Shown piece by piece: positions 1 to 7,216 of a stretch of DNA of 64,000 nucleotides. The DNA is from Paenibacillus sambharensis. Lineage in GTDB: Bacteria; Bacillota; Bacilli; Paenibacillales; Paenibacillaceae. The stretch covers positions 186,001 to 250,000 of the forward strand of contig NZ_QKRB01000036.1 in NCBI RefSeq assembly GCF_003233845.1, given 5' to 3'. The notes below the pieces were generated by a model. The model ran no database searches, was not told the DNA's origin, and saw only the letters and a list, made by a program, of their open reading frames with translations. Position numbers and translations under genes: made by a program. How positions within the stretch are numbered: position 1 is the stretch's first letter; each line of letters opens with the position of its first letter.

Positions 1-348
1 AAACGGCAGTGCTTTGGTCCTTGGCGCCTTAAAGAAGCAGGTCGTGCCAATGACAAGCGCCTCCTCCCCCAATACGGCTTCCGCAATAGCGAACTGCCTG
101 GGGTCCAGCATGAAACGGCGCATCGCTTCATCTTCCCGATTGACCTCATGCATCGTCGGATACAGGCTTTCCATTGGCAGGTTCGGGTCCTGTCTAATCC
201 TGCCGGAGGCGACCCGCTGCAGCCATAACCGGTGGTAGTCGTGCTTCAGCGCCTCCATCTCTTCCTTGTCGTAGACGCCTCGTACAACGGCATAGCCTTC
301 CTGGCGGTACTCCGACAGCAGCTCTTCTGATAGATAAGGAGTTTTCAT
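1..348 (-). CDS. PhyH-family Fe/2OG dioxygenase, partial (C-terminus outside window)
   Basis: The visible 116 codons are the N-terminal part of a phytanoyl-CoA-dioxygenase-like protein; the gene runs off the left edge. The ATG at 348 follows a GAGGACGAG ribosome-binding site. The protein opens with a pattern shared with the complete oxygenases at 5446-6279 and 6294-7064: a 'GYAVVRGVY' segment near residue 18, then 'GEEALVIGTTCFFKAP' near residue 95, which precedes the HxD iron motif in the paralogues. The iron ligands themselves are not in the window, so activity cannot be judged. It is the last visible gene of a leftward operon with a carrier protein, a GT1 glycosyltransferase and BtrH-like proteins. 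Family members hydroxylate an unactivated carbon using Fe(II), O2 and 2-oxoglutarate; the substrate here is unknown. Confidence 0.85.
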   Translation of the reverse strand, partial: MKTPYLSEELLSEYRQEGYAVVRGVYDKEEMEALKHDYHRLWLQRVASGRIRQDPNLPMESLYPTMHEVNREDEAMRRFMLDPRQFAIAEAVLGEEALVIGTTCFFKAPRTKALPF

Positions 349-359
349 TAGCTCGTCCT

Positions 360-593
360 CTAATTTGACATCAAATGTGCCAAATAATCGTAAACGTCCT
401 GGAACGTCCGCATTTCGTCCAGATTCAACCGGTCATCGAGCACATCAATGTTAAGGACAATTTCAAATTCAATCAGCAGTTCGATAACCTGCGTCGAATC
501 GATATCCAGGTCTGTAAAAGCCGTTGACATCCCGATATCATCCCGGCCGCACACCTGGCGCACAGTATCAAAAAAAACGGTTTCTGTCAGCAT
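360..593 (-). CDS. Acyl/peptidyl carrier protein (1 of 4)
   Basis: A 77-residue acidic protein with the carrier-protein signature 'DLDIDSTQVIEL' around residues 28-39. The serine of the DS pair is the expected 4'-phosphopantetheine site, and it is followed by the usual amphipathic helix ('LLIEFEIVLNIDV'). The start overlaps the end of the upstream glycosyltransferase gene by 26 bases, so the two are probably translationally coupled, and 11 bases separate its stop from the dioxygenase start. It most likely carries an acyl or aminoacyl thioester for modification by the neighbouring oxygenase or transfer by a BtrH-like protein. Which unit it carries cannot be read from the sequence. Confidence 0.9.
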   Translation of the reverse strand: MLTETVFFDTVRQVCGRDDIGMSTAFTDLDIDSTQVIELLIEFEIVLNIDVLDDRLNLDEMRTFQDVYDYLAHLMSN

Positions 594-1764
594 CTATCCA
601 TCCCTCATCTTTGTGGTAGCATTTGTTTTCCAGCACCATTTCAACTCCGTCTGCGCTTGTCTCGTTTGGCGTATACCTGCTCACCTTCCGGGCCAGCATT
701 TCAGCCCTGTCCCGGTATCCTCCCGTCAGCAGGGTACCGACCTTTTCCTTCAGCTCATTCCCGTCAATCCGGTCCGGAGGACAGACAACTGCGACACCGA
801 GCTCTTCGCAGCGCTTCGCCAGGACCGGATGATCCGCACCCAGCGGAATAATGACCATGGGAACACCGAACCGGATGCACTGCTGCAGCGTTCCGCATCC
901 CCCATGTACAATCGCTGCATGCGCTTCCGGCAGCAGCACATGGTGAACCGGATGCTGAGAGGTCCAATGCACGGCTGCGGGCAGCGGTTCCGCTGCCTGA
1001 TACGGCTCCGTCTCGCAAATCCACACTTCCGCCTCTTCCGGTCTCTCCCGCCCGTAGACATCAATCGCGGCTTCCACATACCGGTTCATGACCTCCCGGT
1101 ACTCAATGCGAGGAACTGAGGAGGTGCTCACAACAAGGCGCAGCCGGTCCGTCGTATGAAACTTCAGCTCAGGCAATCCCGGACGCCAATCGGCGGAGCT
1201 GCCGCCCACAAGGCAGAACGACGGCGGGTATGCCTCCGGGCTGCCGGCAAGCTCGGGCAGAACCATGAGCAAATGCAGGAAGGGCGACAGTCCCGCAAAG
1301 TCCCCCCTCGTTCGAATGGGATGCTCGAGTGGCGGCAATCCATGCTTGGAACGGATTGCATTCAGCTGCTCCCCGTACTTCTGGCGCATACGCTCATTCG
1401 CCGCTGCTCCCCCTGGAAGATGCTCATCCGGGAGAGGCACCGTTGTCTGAAAGCTCACCCAGGGAATGCCGAGCAGCTCTGCCGCGTAGGCGGGGGCGCA
1501 TTGCGCTGAGTCCGCTATAATTAAATCGGGGCTGCGCTCGAGCGCACGAAGCAGATCATTCAGCATGTATTCCATATAGAGATTCGGCACTTTATCCCAT
1601 CCGATCGGAGAGAACTGCAGCCCCGCCTCTACTACCAGCTCCTTATTCATTGCATGACCCAGCATCCTGACGCTATGCCCGCGTTTTACCAGCTCGGCAC
1701 CCACGCCAAGTATGGGGATGACATGTCCAAGCAGCCGCTGGCTGACAATTACAATATTGGCCAC
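568..1764 (-). CDS. GT1-family glycosyltransferase (MGT/UGT type)
   Basis: A 398-residue GT-B fold nucleotide-sugar glycosyltransferase resembling macrolide/flavonoid-type GT1 enzymes. The N-terminus has the acceptor-domain start 'RLLGHVIPILGVGAEL'. The C-terminal donor site carries 'AAIVHGGCGTLQQCIRFGVP' followed by 'IPLGADHPVLAKRCEELG', the standard GT1 HGGxGT donor-binding loop. I favour the GTG at 1764 over the TTG at 1767 because the GGAGGGGG ribosome-binding site is better spaced for GTG. The gene lies between the BtrH-like gene at 1800 and the carrier protein at 360 in a leftward operon. The expected role is transfer of an NDP-sugar to a hydroxyl or amine of a small molecule; the donor and acceptor cannot be named. 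Confidence 0.88.
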   Translation of the reverse strand: MANIVIVSQRLLGHVIPILGVGAELVKRGHSVRMLGHAMNKELVVEAGLQFSPIGWDKVPNLYMEYMLNDLLRALERSPDLIIADSAQCAPAYAAELLGIPWVSFQTTVPLPDEHLPGGAAANERMRQKYGEQLNAIRSKHGLPPLEHPIRTRGDFAGLSPFLHLLMVLPELAGSPEAYPPSFCLVGGSSADWRPGLPELKFHTTDRLRLVVSTSSVPRIEYREVMNRYVEAAIDVYGRERPEEAEVWICETEPYQAAEPLPAAVHWTSQHPVHHVLLPEAHAAIVHGGCGTLQQCIRFGVPMVIIPLGADHPVLAKRCEELGVAVVCPPDRIDGNELKEKVGTLLTGGYRDRAEMLARKVSRYTPNETSADGVEMVLENKCYHKDEGWIDADRNRFF

Positions 1765-1799
1765 CAAACCCCCTCCTCTCTTCTTGGCAGCAGCAACTC

Positions 1800-2783
1800 T
1801 TATAATCCGGGAAGTGAGGCCATTGATTCGAACAGCCGCTGCTCATTGCGCCAGGTTTGATGAAGGTAATCCACCAGCTTCAGCCTGTAGTCCCTCTCTG
1901 GTTGGCGCTTCCATTTCATCACAACCCCCATAATTAACGACCAGCACTTGCACACGTAAAACAGTTCCTCCACCCATTCCGGCTGCATAAATCTGCCGGG
2001 GACCACCGATTGCTGGACGGCAAGCTGCCACAGCTCGCGGAGCTTGCGGAAATAATGGATATCAAACTCCAGCTGCTCCAATGAAGGGATCAGTTCGTCA
2101 AGAGGCGCCCCTGAGACCGCTTGGACAAAACTGTGCAGGCAGGCCAGCCCTCCACCCCTCATGTGATTAACAGATTGCCTAACCAGGCTGAGGAACTCTA
2201 TATCCCAGTCTCCGCGGTCAGAACCCCCCGTGACAGTAGCGATCCCGCCTGCACTCATCAGCTGCCAGGAATCGAAGATAACCGCCCATGGCACGAAGCC
2301 GATATGTCCCCGAAAGAAATCAGGTGCCCCCGCCTCGTCAGCCAGGGTGATACCCCCTTCGTCACAGCCGATGACAAGCGACCAATGCTCAACATCGTGA
2401 GCATGCCAGTATTTCAAAAAGGAAGCATGATACGCTTGATAGTAAATCAGGCAGTACCCTTCCCTGCAGAATGTCTCAATAATCTTCCGCCGTATCCGCT
2501 CGGCATCCAGCTCCTGTTGCATATCAAGCTGCCAGCCGGCACCCAATTCAGGCGCTGATCGCCGGAGCTTCAATCCGCTATGCGTGCAGTCAAAGGCATT
2601 AAGAAACACGCGCAGCGGTTCCGTTTCCCCCTTCCATTTCAGCACCTCATTAACGGCAAGCTGACGGCAATCCAGCGTTTTTTCACTCAAACCGAAGCGG
2701 TCCTTAAACCGCCAATCCATCCTGGACGGTTCCGTTAATGTTAGAAGCAGGGACTTCCCCTGCGTCTGATCTCCGATTCCCAT
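1800..2783 (-). CDS. BtrH-like carrier-protein acyltransferase (catalytic triad apparently intact)
   Basis: A 327-residue protein with the layout of the BtrH N-terminal (cysteine-peptidase-like) domain. A cysteine occurs in 'LDCRQLAVNEVLKWKG' near residue 38, and a later strand-rich block has 'YCLIYYQAYHASFLKYW', then 'VEHWSLVIGCDE' and 'ITLADEAG'. The Cys, the His of 'EHWSLVIG' and the Asp of 'LADE' line up with a Cys-His-Asp triad and match the paralogue at 14328-15296. In butirosin biosynthesis BtrH transfers an aminoacyl chain from the carrier protein BtrI to an aminoglycoside. The gene ends just before the GT1 gene and begins 3 bases after the stop of the carrier protein at 2787, so that carrier is its natural partner. 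The remaining roughly 170 helical residues are unrecognised. The transferase function is inferred from the fold. Confidence 0.7.
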   Translation of the reverse strand: MGIGDQTQGKSLLLTLTEPSRMDWRFKDRFGLSEKTLDCRQLAVNEVLKWKGETEPLRVFLNAFDCTHSGLKLRRSAPELGAGWQLDMQQELDAERIRRKIIETFCREGYCLIYYQAYHASFLKYWHAHDVEHWSLVIGCDEGGITLADEAGAPDFFRGHIGFVPWAVIFDSWQLMSAGGIATVTGGSDRGDWDIEFLSLVRQSVNHMRGGGLACLHSFVQAVSGAPLDELIPSLEQLEFDIHYFRKLRELWQLAVQQSVVPGRFMQPEWVEELFYVCKCWSLIMGVVMKWKRQPERDYRLKLVDYLHQTWRNEQRLFESMASLPGL

Positions 2784-2786
2784 CCC

Positions 2787-3044
2787 CTACTCCGCTTTCG
2801 GGACTGATAGATACCGGATGACAAGATTCGTAATGTTCTCCACATAGCTGAAATTATCCAATACGATATCTTCATCCTGAATCTCGATGCTGAACTCCTC
2901 TTCAATTTCCACTACAAGGCGAATGAAGGTCATGGAATCAATGCCCAGCTCGAGCAGCGGACTGCTCTTATCAAACTCAACATGATTGACGACATTGCGC
3001 AAGCTTTGCAGGATCTTATCTTCTATTGCTGCTTGATTCTCCAT
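2787..3044 (-). CDS. Acyl/peptidyl carrier protein (2 of 4)
   Basis: An 85-residue carrier protein with the phosphopantetheine motif 'LLELGIDSMTFIRLVVEIEE'. The serine in the centre is the attachment site, and the acidic helix after it is typical. The ATG at 3044 has a GGGGTGA ribosome-binding site at good distance; a GTG at 3053 is the alternative and adds three residues. The gene lies between two BtrH-like genes, 35 bases downstream of 3080-4117 and 3 bases upstream of 1800-2783. This placement mirrors the carrier-plus-BtrH-acyltransferase logic of butirosin and suggests this carrier donates an acyl group to one or both neighbours. No dedicated loading ligase is visible nearby. Confidence 0.9.
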   Translation of the reverse strand: MENQAAIEDKILQSLRNVVNHVEFDKSSPLLELGIDSMTFIRLVVEIEEEFSIEIQDEDIVLDNFSYVENITNLVIRYLSVPKAE

Positions 3045-3079
3045 ACGAGTCACCCCATCAAAATAGTAGTTGCCGCCCG

Positions 3080-4117
3080 TTAACCAAACGCTTCGAGCCG
3101 CTGCCTGACCAAATATTCTTTAAGCATCGGTACCGCCCGTTTCTCCAGTTCAAACATCTTCCGGAACATCTCGCTTATGAGCGGCATGAGCTCTCTGTCA
3201 CAGGAACGCTGATACTGCAGAGACATTGACCTTGCCTTGGATAAGCAGGCATTGGACTTCGTATAAAAGTCGCGGATTCTCAACAGCTCCTGCTCCCTTG
3301 TGCCCCCTTGCTGCCTCATATAATCAATTCGCTGCAGCATGAGCCGTTTATGCTGAGCCATCTTATGCATCAGAATATTCCACAGCCCGAACTCCCCCTG
3401 TCCGATCGGACCCTCCTGGTGCATCCGCAGAAAATAACCCCCCAGATACTCATTGACATAGCAGCCCGCAGCATATGCCGATTCGGATGCCTGTTCTGAC
3501 CTGATGCTCCCCCGGTCGAGGGCAAAGAAGACAGCCTGGGCATTGAAGGCATCCCGCCAAGGGAGCAGGCGCCGGATCCGTACAAGCGGGAAGCCATAGT
3601 AAGCGAACCACCTTTGTTGATGAAGCTCGTGCTGCAGAACTCTCTCCAGCTCCGCTTCGAACAGCGTGTAATCCAGCTGGAACGGGCTGTACATCTTCCC
3701 ATGCATATCAAACCCGATAACGTTAAGACATTGCCGCTCGTCGTCATAGCCATAAACTAATGCCTCATGCACCATATCGCGGACCCCATGATAGCGGGAA
3801 CCCGGAATATGCCTCCAGTTCACATACACCAGCATATACGCTTCCTCATCGACCGCCTGCCTTACGGCATCCAGCCAGCCCGCTCCGCACTCCACTGTCT
3901 GTTCCTCAAGCATCCCGTCATAGATATCCAGATGCTCCTCGAACCGGACCATTGGGAAATATCCATCCCCTTGACCGCGAACGGTGAGGTTTACGAAATG
4001 GCTGTGTGCCCAGCTCTCACCTCCAGGGAAGGCAAGCAGAATACTGAGACGATAATTGTGATAGCATTCCGTCGATAATCCCGGGTTAAGATGGACCGGT
4101 AACTGCCTTTGGTTCAA
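3080..4117 (-). CDS. BtrH-like protein, second subgroup (Cys/His/Asp all present)
   Basis: A 345-residue protein. I choose the TTG at 4117 because it follows a strong GGAAGGAGGGGG site; the frame extends further to 4189 but without a ribosome-binding site. It opens with 'LNQRQLPVHLNPGLSTECYH', has 'WAHSHFVNL' near residue 40, and then a BtrH-type core 'AYMLVYVNWRHIP', 'MVHEALVYGYDDE', 'LNVIGFDMHGK'. The Cys of 'STECYH', His of 'MVHEAL' and Asp of 'IGFDMHG' could form a triad. Only this member keeps all three positions: 12266-13195 has Lys for His, and 38748-39734 has Tyr for Cys. The C-terminal half is helical and unassigned. It is the first gene of the leftward operon, next to a carrier protein, suggesting an acyl-transfer or acyl-hydrolysis role. 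Confidence 0.62.
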   Translation of the reverse strand: MNQRQLPVHLNPGLSTECYHNYRLSILLAFPGGESWAHSHFVNLTVRGQGDGYFPMVRFEEHLDIYDGMLEEQTVECGAGWLDAVRQAVDEEAYMLVYVNWRHIPGSRYHGVRDMVHEALVYGYDDERQCLNVIGFDMHGKMYSPFQLDYTLFEAELERVLQHELHQQRWFAYYGFPLVRIRRLLPWRDAFNAQAVFFALDRGSIRSEQASESAYAAGCYVNEYLGGYFLRMHQEGPIGQGEFGLWNILMHKMAQHKRLMLQRIDYMRQQGGTREQELLRIRDFYTKSNACLSKARSMSLQYQRSCDRELMPLISEMFRKMFELEKRAVPMLKEYLVRQRLEAFG

Positions 4118-4141
4118 TGCACCCCCTCCTTCCACCTTCCT

Positions 4142-4147
4142 ATTATA
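4142..4147 (-). promoter_or_regulatory. Candidate -10 box for the 4117-to-1 operon
   Basis: On the minus strand this reads TATAAT, a perfect sigma-A -10 hexamer, about 25 bases upstream of the TTG start at 4117 and just ahead of its GGAAGGAGGGGG ribosome-binding site. The -35 at 17-base spacing (AGTTCC) is poor, which fits either an activated promoter or a chance match. A similar minus-10-like string (TATGATAGGAA) precedes the divergent kinase operon at 7217. Confidence 0.45.
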
Positions 4148-4260
4148 AGACCGTGTTCTGCCCTGGAACTCGGCGCTTATGTCTATCAAGAAGCCGAGTT
4201 TCGGGCGGCATAATCGCTTATAGTATTGTCGTATCTATGAATAACGAAAGGATGATTGTC

Positions 4261-4629
4261 ATGCAAACTCAACTTGGTCCGCAGCTGCATGGAGTGAGCC
4301 TGCCGGCAGCGGAACCCGTTTCCTCCATGCAGTGGTATGTGAAGCACTTTGGCTTCGATGTGTATATGGTGGAAAAGGAACGGATCGTGCTCGGACTGGC
4401 GGGGAGCAATACGGTCCTGTGGCTTCTGCATTGTGAAAGGATTCCGCAGGCCAAACCTGCCGAGTGTCCGCTCATTCAACTGCAGATAGAGGGAGTGGAA
4501 GCCTTCCGGGATCAGCTTGTCCTGGCCGGTTTGAAGCCAAGTGAACTGGTACACAGCAAGGATGAGCTTGCCTTTCTGTGCAGCGATCCGGATGGAAACG
4601 CTATCCGCTGCTTTTCCATCAGGCCCTGA
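4261..4629 (+). CDS. Single-domain VOC (glyoxalase/bleomycin-resistance fold) protein
   Basis: A 122-residue protein of the vicinal-oxygen-chelate fold. It has an N-terminal 'SSMQWYVKHFGFDVYMVEKE' element and ends with 'FLCSDPDGNAIRCFSI', the typical closing beta-alpha-beta module ('DPDGN'). The ATG at 4261 follows AAAGGATG at good distance; an upstream ATG at 4237 has no ribosome-binding site. It is transcribed divergently from the 4117-to-1 operon and converges on the oxygenase at 4642. VOC proteins in biosynthetic clusters are often small-molecule binding or self-resistance proteins, or isomerases. The chelating residues are not clear enough here to choose among these. Confidence 0.78.
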   Translation: MQTQLGPQLHGVSLPAAEPVSSMQWYVKHFGFDVYMVEKERIVLGLAGSNTVLWLLHCERIPQAKPAECPLIQLQIEGVEAFRDQLVLAGLKPSELVHSKDELAFLCSDPDGNAIRCFSIRP

Positions 4630-4641
4630 CAGATGCCTTCA

Positions 4642-5427
4642 TCATGGCTGATTGTCCCATAACAAGGGATTCAACTCGCTTGCTGCCGCTTCCCCGGGCT
4701 TCTGCCCGGGGAAGAATTTATTCAGATGCTCCTGGCGGTATGCTTCCGTACCGGGAGCTGTCAGCACCGCGCCATCGGCATAATAGACAATAGCAAATAC
4801 ATCCCGGGTACGCTTCATCGGGTTGCCTTTGGCGGCATGAAAGGTCCAGCCGCTATGGAAGGTGGCGTCTCCGGCTTTCATTGCGCCATAGCTCACCTCC
4901 GGCAGATTCTGCCGCACGGCATCCAGCATGCTTGCCTTCCCCAGACGGTGGGAGCCTGTTAGGAATGACAAGGAACCAATTTCAGAAGGAATATCGGACA
5001 GCGGCATCCACATGGTAATGGTATGCTCCGTATCCAGCGGCCACGCTAACTGATCTTGATGCCAGGGCGTCGGTCCGCCACCCTCTTCCTTGAACAAGAT
5101 GCAGTCGTAATGGAGCCGGACGGAGGGCACCTGCAGCAGCTCGGCTGCCATCCTAGCGAAGCGGCGGGCAAAGGTCAGCTCCCGGAGCTCGGGATCCAGC
5201 CTCCATACGTTCGTCAGCTCCAGGAACTTCCCTCCGAAATCGTCTCTTATATAGCTGTGCAAGACTCCTCTTCCCAGCCGTTCCACCAATGCGTATATCC
5301 GGCTGCGAAATGTTCTCACGGCTTCCGCTGAGATGACCCCCGGCACGTACAGATGCCCCTGCTCCTGGTAGTCTGACACTTGTTCTGTCCCGAGCGGAAA
5401 TGGATCTGACAAGGGTGAATCATGCAT
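4642..5427 (-). CDS. PhyH-family Fe/2OG dioxygenase, complete (subgroup B)
   Basis: A 261-residue phytanoyl-CoA-dioxygenase-like enzyme. The HxD iron ligands are in 'TPWHQDQLAWPLDTEH' (about residue 121). The distal histidine lies in 'ATFHSGWTFHAAKGN', and a downstream Arg in 'KRTRDVFAIVYYAD' is placed to bind 2-oxoglutarate. 'SLSFLTGSHR' is another family hallmark. It is closer to the two oxygenases at 21174 and 21998 than to its operon neighbours at 5446 and 6294. It is last in a three-oxygenase leftward operon. The expected reaction is hydroxylation, or desaturation or cyclisation, of an intermediate. A perfect GC-rich hairpin lies within its 3' end. Confidence 0.92.
   Translation of the reverse strand: MHDSPLSDPFPLGTEQVSDYQEQGHLYVPGVISAEAVRTFRSRIYALVERLGRGVLHSYIRDDFGGKFLELTNVWRLDPELRELTFARRFARMAAELLQVPSVRLHYDCILFKEEGGGPTPWHQDQLAWPLDTEHTITMWMPLSDIPSEIGSLSFLTGSHRLGKASMLDAVRQNLPEVSYGAMKAGDATFHSGWTFHAAKGNPMKRTRDVFAIVYYADGAVLTAPGTEAYRQEHLNKFFPGQKPGEAAASELNPLLWDNQP
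4689..4714. terminator. Perfect 11-bp hairpin inside the 3' end of the 4642 gene
   Basis: CTTCCCCGGGC, a TTCT loop, then the exact reverse complement GCCCGGGGAAG, 60 bases after the stop of the VOC gene at 4629. The plus-strand downstream sequence (AATTTATTC) is only weakly U-rich. It could end plus-strand transcription of the VOC gene within the converging oxygenase gene, or be a coding coincidence ('FFPGQKPGE'). Confidence 0.4.
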
Positions 5428-5445
5428 GAATACAGCACTTCTCCT

Positions 5446-6279
5446 TTACTTCCAGGAATCAAAATAATTGGCTTCCTTAATAGCAAATACGGAGCCGGGG
5501 GTTTCCGTTATTTTCGTATGGGTGTTTAGCCGTTTACGCACCCGCTGGCCGTGCTTATCCAGAAGGTTATTGAAATTCAATGCCAGCTTCTCGACACTGG
5601 CAGCGCAGAAGTGGGTAAGCAGCGACCGCCGGTAGCGGTCACAGGAGACATTGGCGGACGAGCCGTGAATAATATTGCCGTCAAAGACAACGATGTCTCC
5701 AGGCTCCGTGTCCACGTGGATGAGCCCGGCATCCTCCGGTACATCAATCCGCTGCCCCTCGTCCGAGAAGTAATGCCGGACATCTCCCGGATTCGTCTCG
5801 GGGAGCATCAGTTCAAGGTGATGGGTACCAGGGACGAACTGCAGCCCCCCGTTTTCTTCATCCGAGGAATCCAGACTAACCCAGAAAGCATAGGTCGTGC
5901 CCGGTTCAACCCCGAACGCATAGTTATCTTGATGCAGCGGCAGCGCCCGTGTAGTAGGACTTTTAAAGTAATAGCTGGTAGAGATAATATAGGCTTCCTC
6001 GCCAATCAGGCTTTCCACGATATCAAAGGATGCCGGGTCAAGAACGAAGCGGGCAATTGCCTCATTCTTCCGGTGGTAATCCCTCATCCGGGGGAACAGC
6101 CGCTCAAGCGGCCTCTTTCCCTTTGCGATAATTTCGCCAGCGGCTACCAGCTTAAGCCAGTACTGTTCGTAAGCCGACTTGACCTGATCAATTTGTTCCC
6201 TGCTGTACACCCCCGGAATCTTCACATAGCCCTGTTCTCTGAATGCTTTCCTCTCCGCCTCGCCAATCCATTCAGGCAT
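5446..6279 (-). CDS. PhyH-family Fe/2OG dioxygenase, complete (subgroup A)
   Basis: A 277-residue phytanoyl-CoA-dioxygenase-like enzyme with the iron motif 'LPLHQDNYAFGVEPGTTYAF' (HxD about residue 117). Its distal histidine segment is 'NIIHGSSANVSCDRYRRSLL', where the Arg is the likely 2-oxoglutarate ligand. The segment 'GGLQFVPGTHHLELM' is typical of the fold. It is clearly related along its length to 6294-7064 and to the partial protein at 1-348, and together these form a subgroup with 'HQDNY'. It lies between two other oxygenases, 14 bases from the upstream one and 18 bases from the downstream one, so the three are probably co-translated. Three oxygenases in a row suggest sequential oxidations of one scaffold. 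Confidence 0.93.
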   Translation of the reverse strand: MPEWIGEAERKAFREQGYVKIPGVYSREQIDQVKSAYEQYWLKLVAAGEIIAKGKRPLERLFPRMRDYHRKNEAIARFVLDPASFDIVESLIGEEAYIISTSYYFKSPTTRALPLHQDNYAFGVEPGTTYAFWVSLDSSDEENGGLQFVPGTHHLELMLPETNPGDVRHYFSDEGQRIDVPEDAGLIHVDTEPGDIVVFDGNIIHGSSANVSCDRYRRSLLTHFCAASVEKLALNFNNLLDKHGQRVRKRLNTHTKITETPGSVFAIKEANYFDSWK

Positions 6280-6293
6280 CCTTATCCCTCCCC

Positions 6294-7064
6294 TTATGAT
6301 GTTCTGCTTCTTGCATTCAAGCGTCTGCGGACACGATTGCCTTCCCTATCCATCAACTGGTTAAAGTTCAGGAGGAGCCGCTCCGTCCCTGTTCCGGCAA
6401 AGTGGGCGATCAGCGAGCGGCGGAAGCGGTCCGCGGTTGCATTACCAGGGGAATCATGCATGATATGGCCGTGATAGATCACGATATCCCCCGGCTCAGT
6501 GGTCACCTGAACAGCTTCGTACCCATCAGGCGCATGCAGCACCTGAACGTAACCGCCGAATGTGTCTGCCTTCTCGTCCACGATTTTTTCCGGTGTCATA
6601 ATGTCCAGCTTGTGGGTGGCCGGGAAGAAACGCATTCCGCCTGTCTCGCCATCCGCTTCATCCAAGCTGATCCAGATGGCATAACACGTGCCCGGATTCA
6701 CACCGAGGCCATAGTTATCCTGATGGCACGGGATTCCGTCCATCCCTGGCGGCTTAAAGTAATAATTGGTCGAGACCAGCAGCATTTCCTCGCCGGTCCA
6801 GCGCTCCAGACGGCCGGCCGCTGCCGGAAGAAAGGCTAAGCGGCGGATCGTTTCGCTATCCCAGTGACAGTCCTTTAACCTTGGGAACAGGCTGTTCAGC
6901 GGCTCCTCAGGGTTATGCTGAATTTTCGCTTCCGCAATCCTTGCCATCCATACCTTCTCGTATTCCCGGTTCAGTGACTGAACCTCTTCCGGACTGTATA
7001 CGCCTCTTATGACTACATAGCCATCTCGTTCGAATGCTTCAAGCTCTGCCTGCTCGTTGATCAT
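6294..7064 (-). CDS. PhyH-family Fe/2OG dioxygenase, complete (subgroup A)
   Basis: A 256-residue enzyme starting at the ATG at 7064, which has AGGAAAGG 9 bases upstream; the longer frame to 7097 lacks a ribosome-binding site. The HxD iron ligands are in 'IPCHQDNYGLGVNPGTCYAI', and the distal histidine and 2-oxoglutarate arginine are in 'IMHDSPGNATADRFRRSLIA'. It is first in the three-oxygenase leftward operon and faces the kinase operon at 7217 across a roughly 150-base divergent promoter region. It resembles the neighbour at 5446 throughout, indicating tandem duplication followed by divergence. Confidence 0.93.
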   Translation of the reverse strand: MINEQAELEAFERDGYVVIRGVYSPEEVQSLNREYEKVWMARIAEAKIQHNPEEPLNSLFPRLKDCHWDSETIRRLAFLPAAAGRLERWTGEEMLLVSTNYYFKPPGMDGIPCHQDNYGLGVNPGTCYAIWISLDEADGETGGMRFFPATHKLDIMTPEKIVDEKADTFGGYVQVLHAPDGYEAVQVTTEPGDIVIYHGHIMHDSPGNATADRFRRSLIAHFAGTGTERLLLNFNQLMDREGNRVRRRLNARSRTS

Positions 7065-7175
7065 CTCAACCGCCCTTTCCTGTGCGTATACTCTCATACT
7101 AAAAGAGATGCTCCATGCTGTTCTCGGCTTTCATTAAGCATCCTTAAACGGAAAACCAGATTCTTACGGTTGCCA

Positions 7176-7187
7176 GTTTTGTATGAT
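7176..7187 (+). promoter_or_regulatory. GTTTTGTATGAT element in the divergent promoter region
   Basis: This 12-mer ends in TATGAT, a -10-like hexamer about 30 bases upstream of the kinase start at 7217; no good -35 lies at 16-18 bases. An 11-of-12 match (GTTTTGTACGAT on the minus strand, 21113-21124) occurs in the other main divergent region. It may be a shared regulator site or alternative sigma factor element, but it could be coincidence. Confidence 0.3.
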
Positions 7188-7216
7188 AGGAATAGAGCTT
7201 GAAACGAGGTGAAGGA

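Noticed and set aside
5551-6474. Long plus-strand open frame opposite the oxygenases
   Set aside because: It lies entirely antisense to well-supported oxygenase genes, has no ribosome-binding site and its translation resembles no family; it is a high-GC shadow frame.
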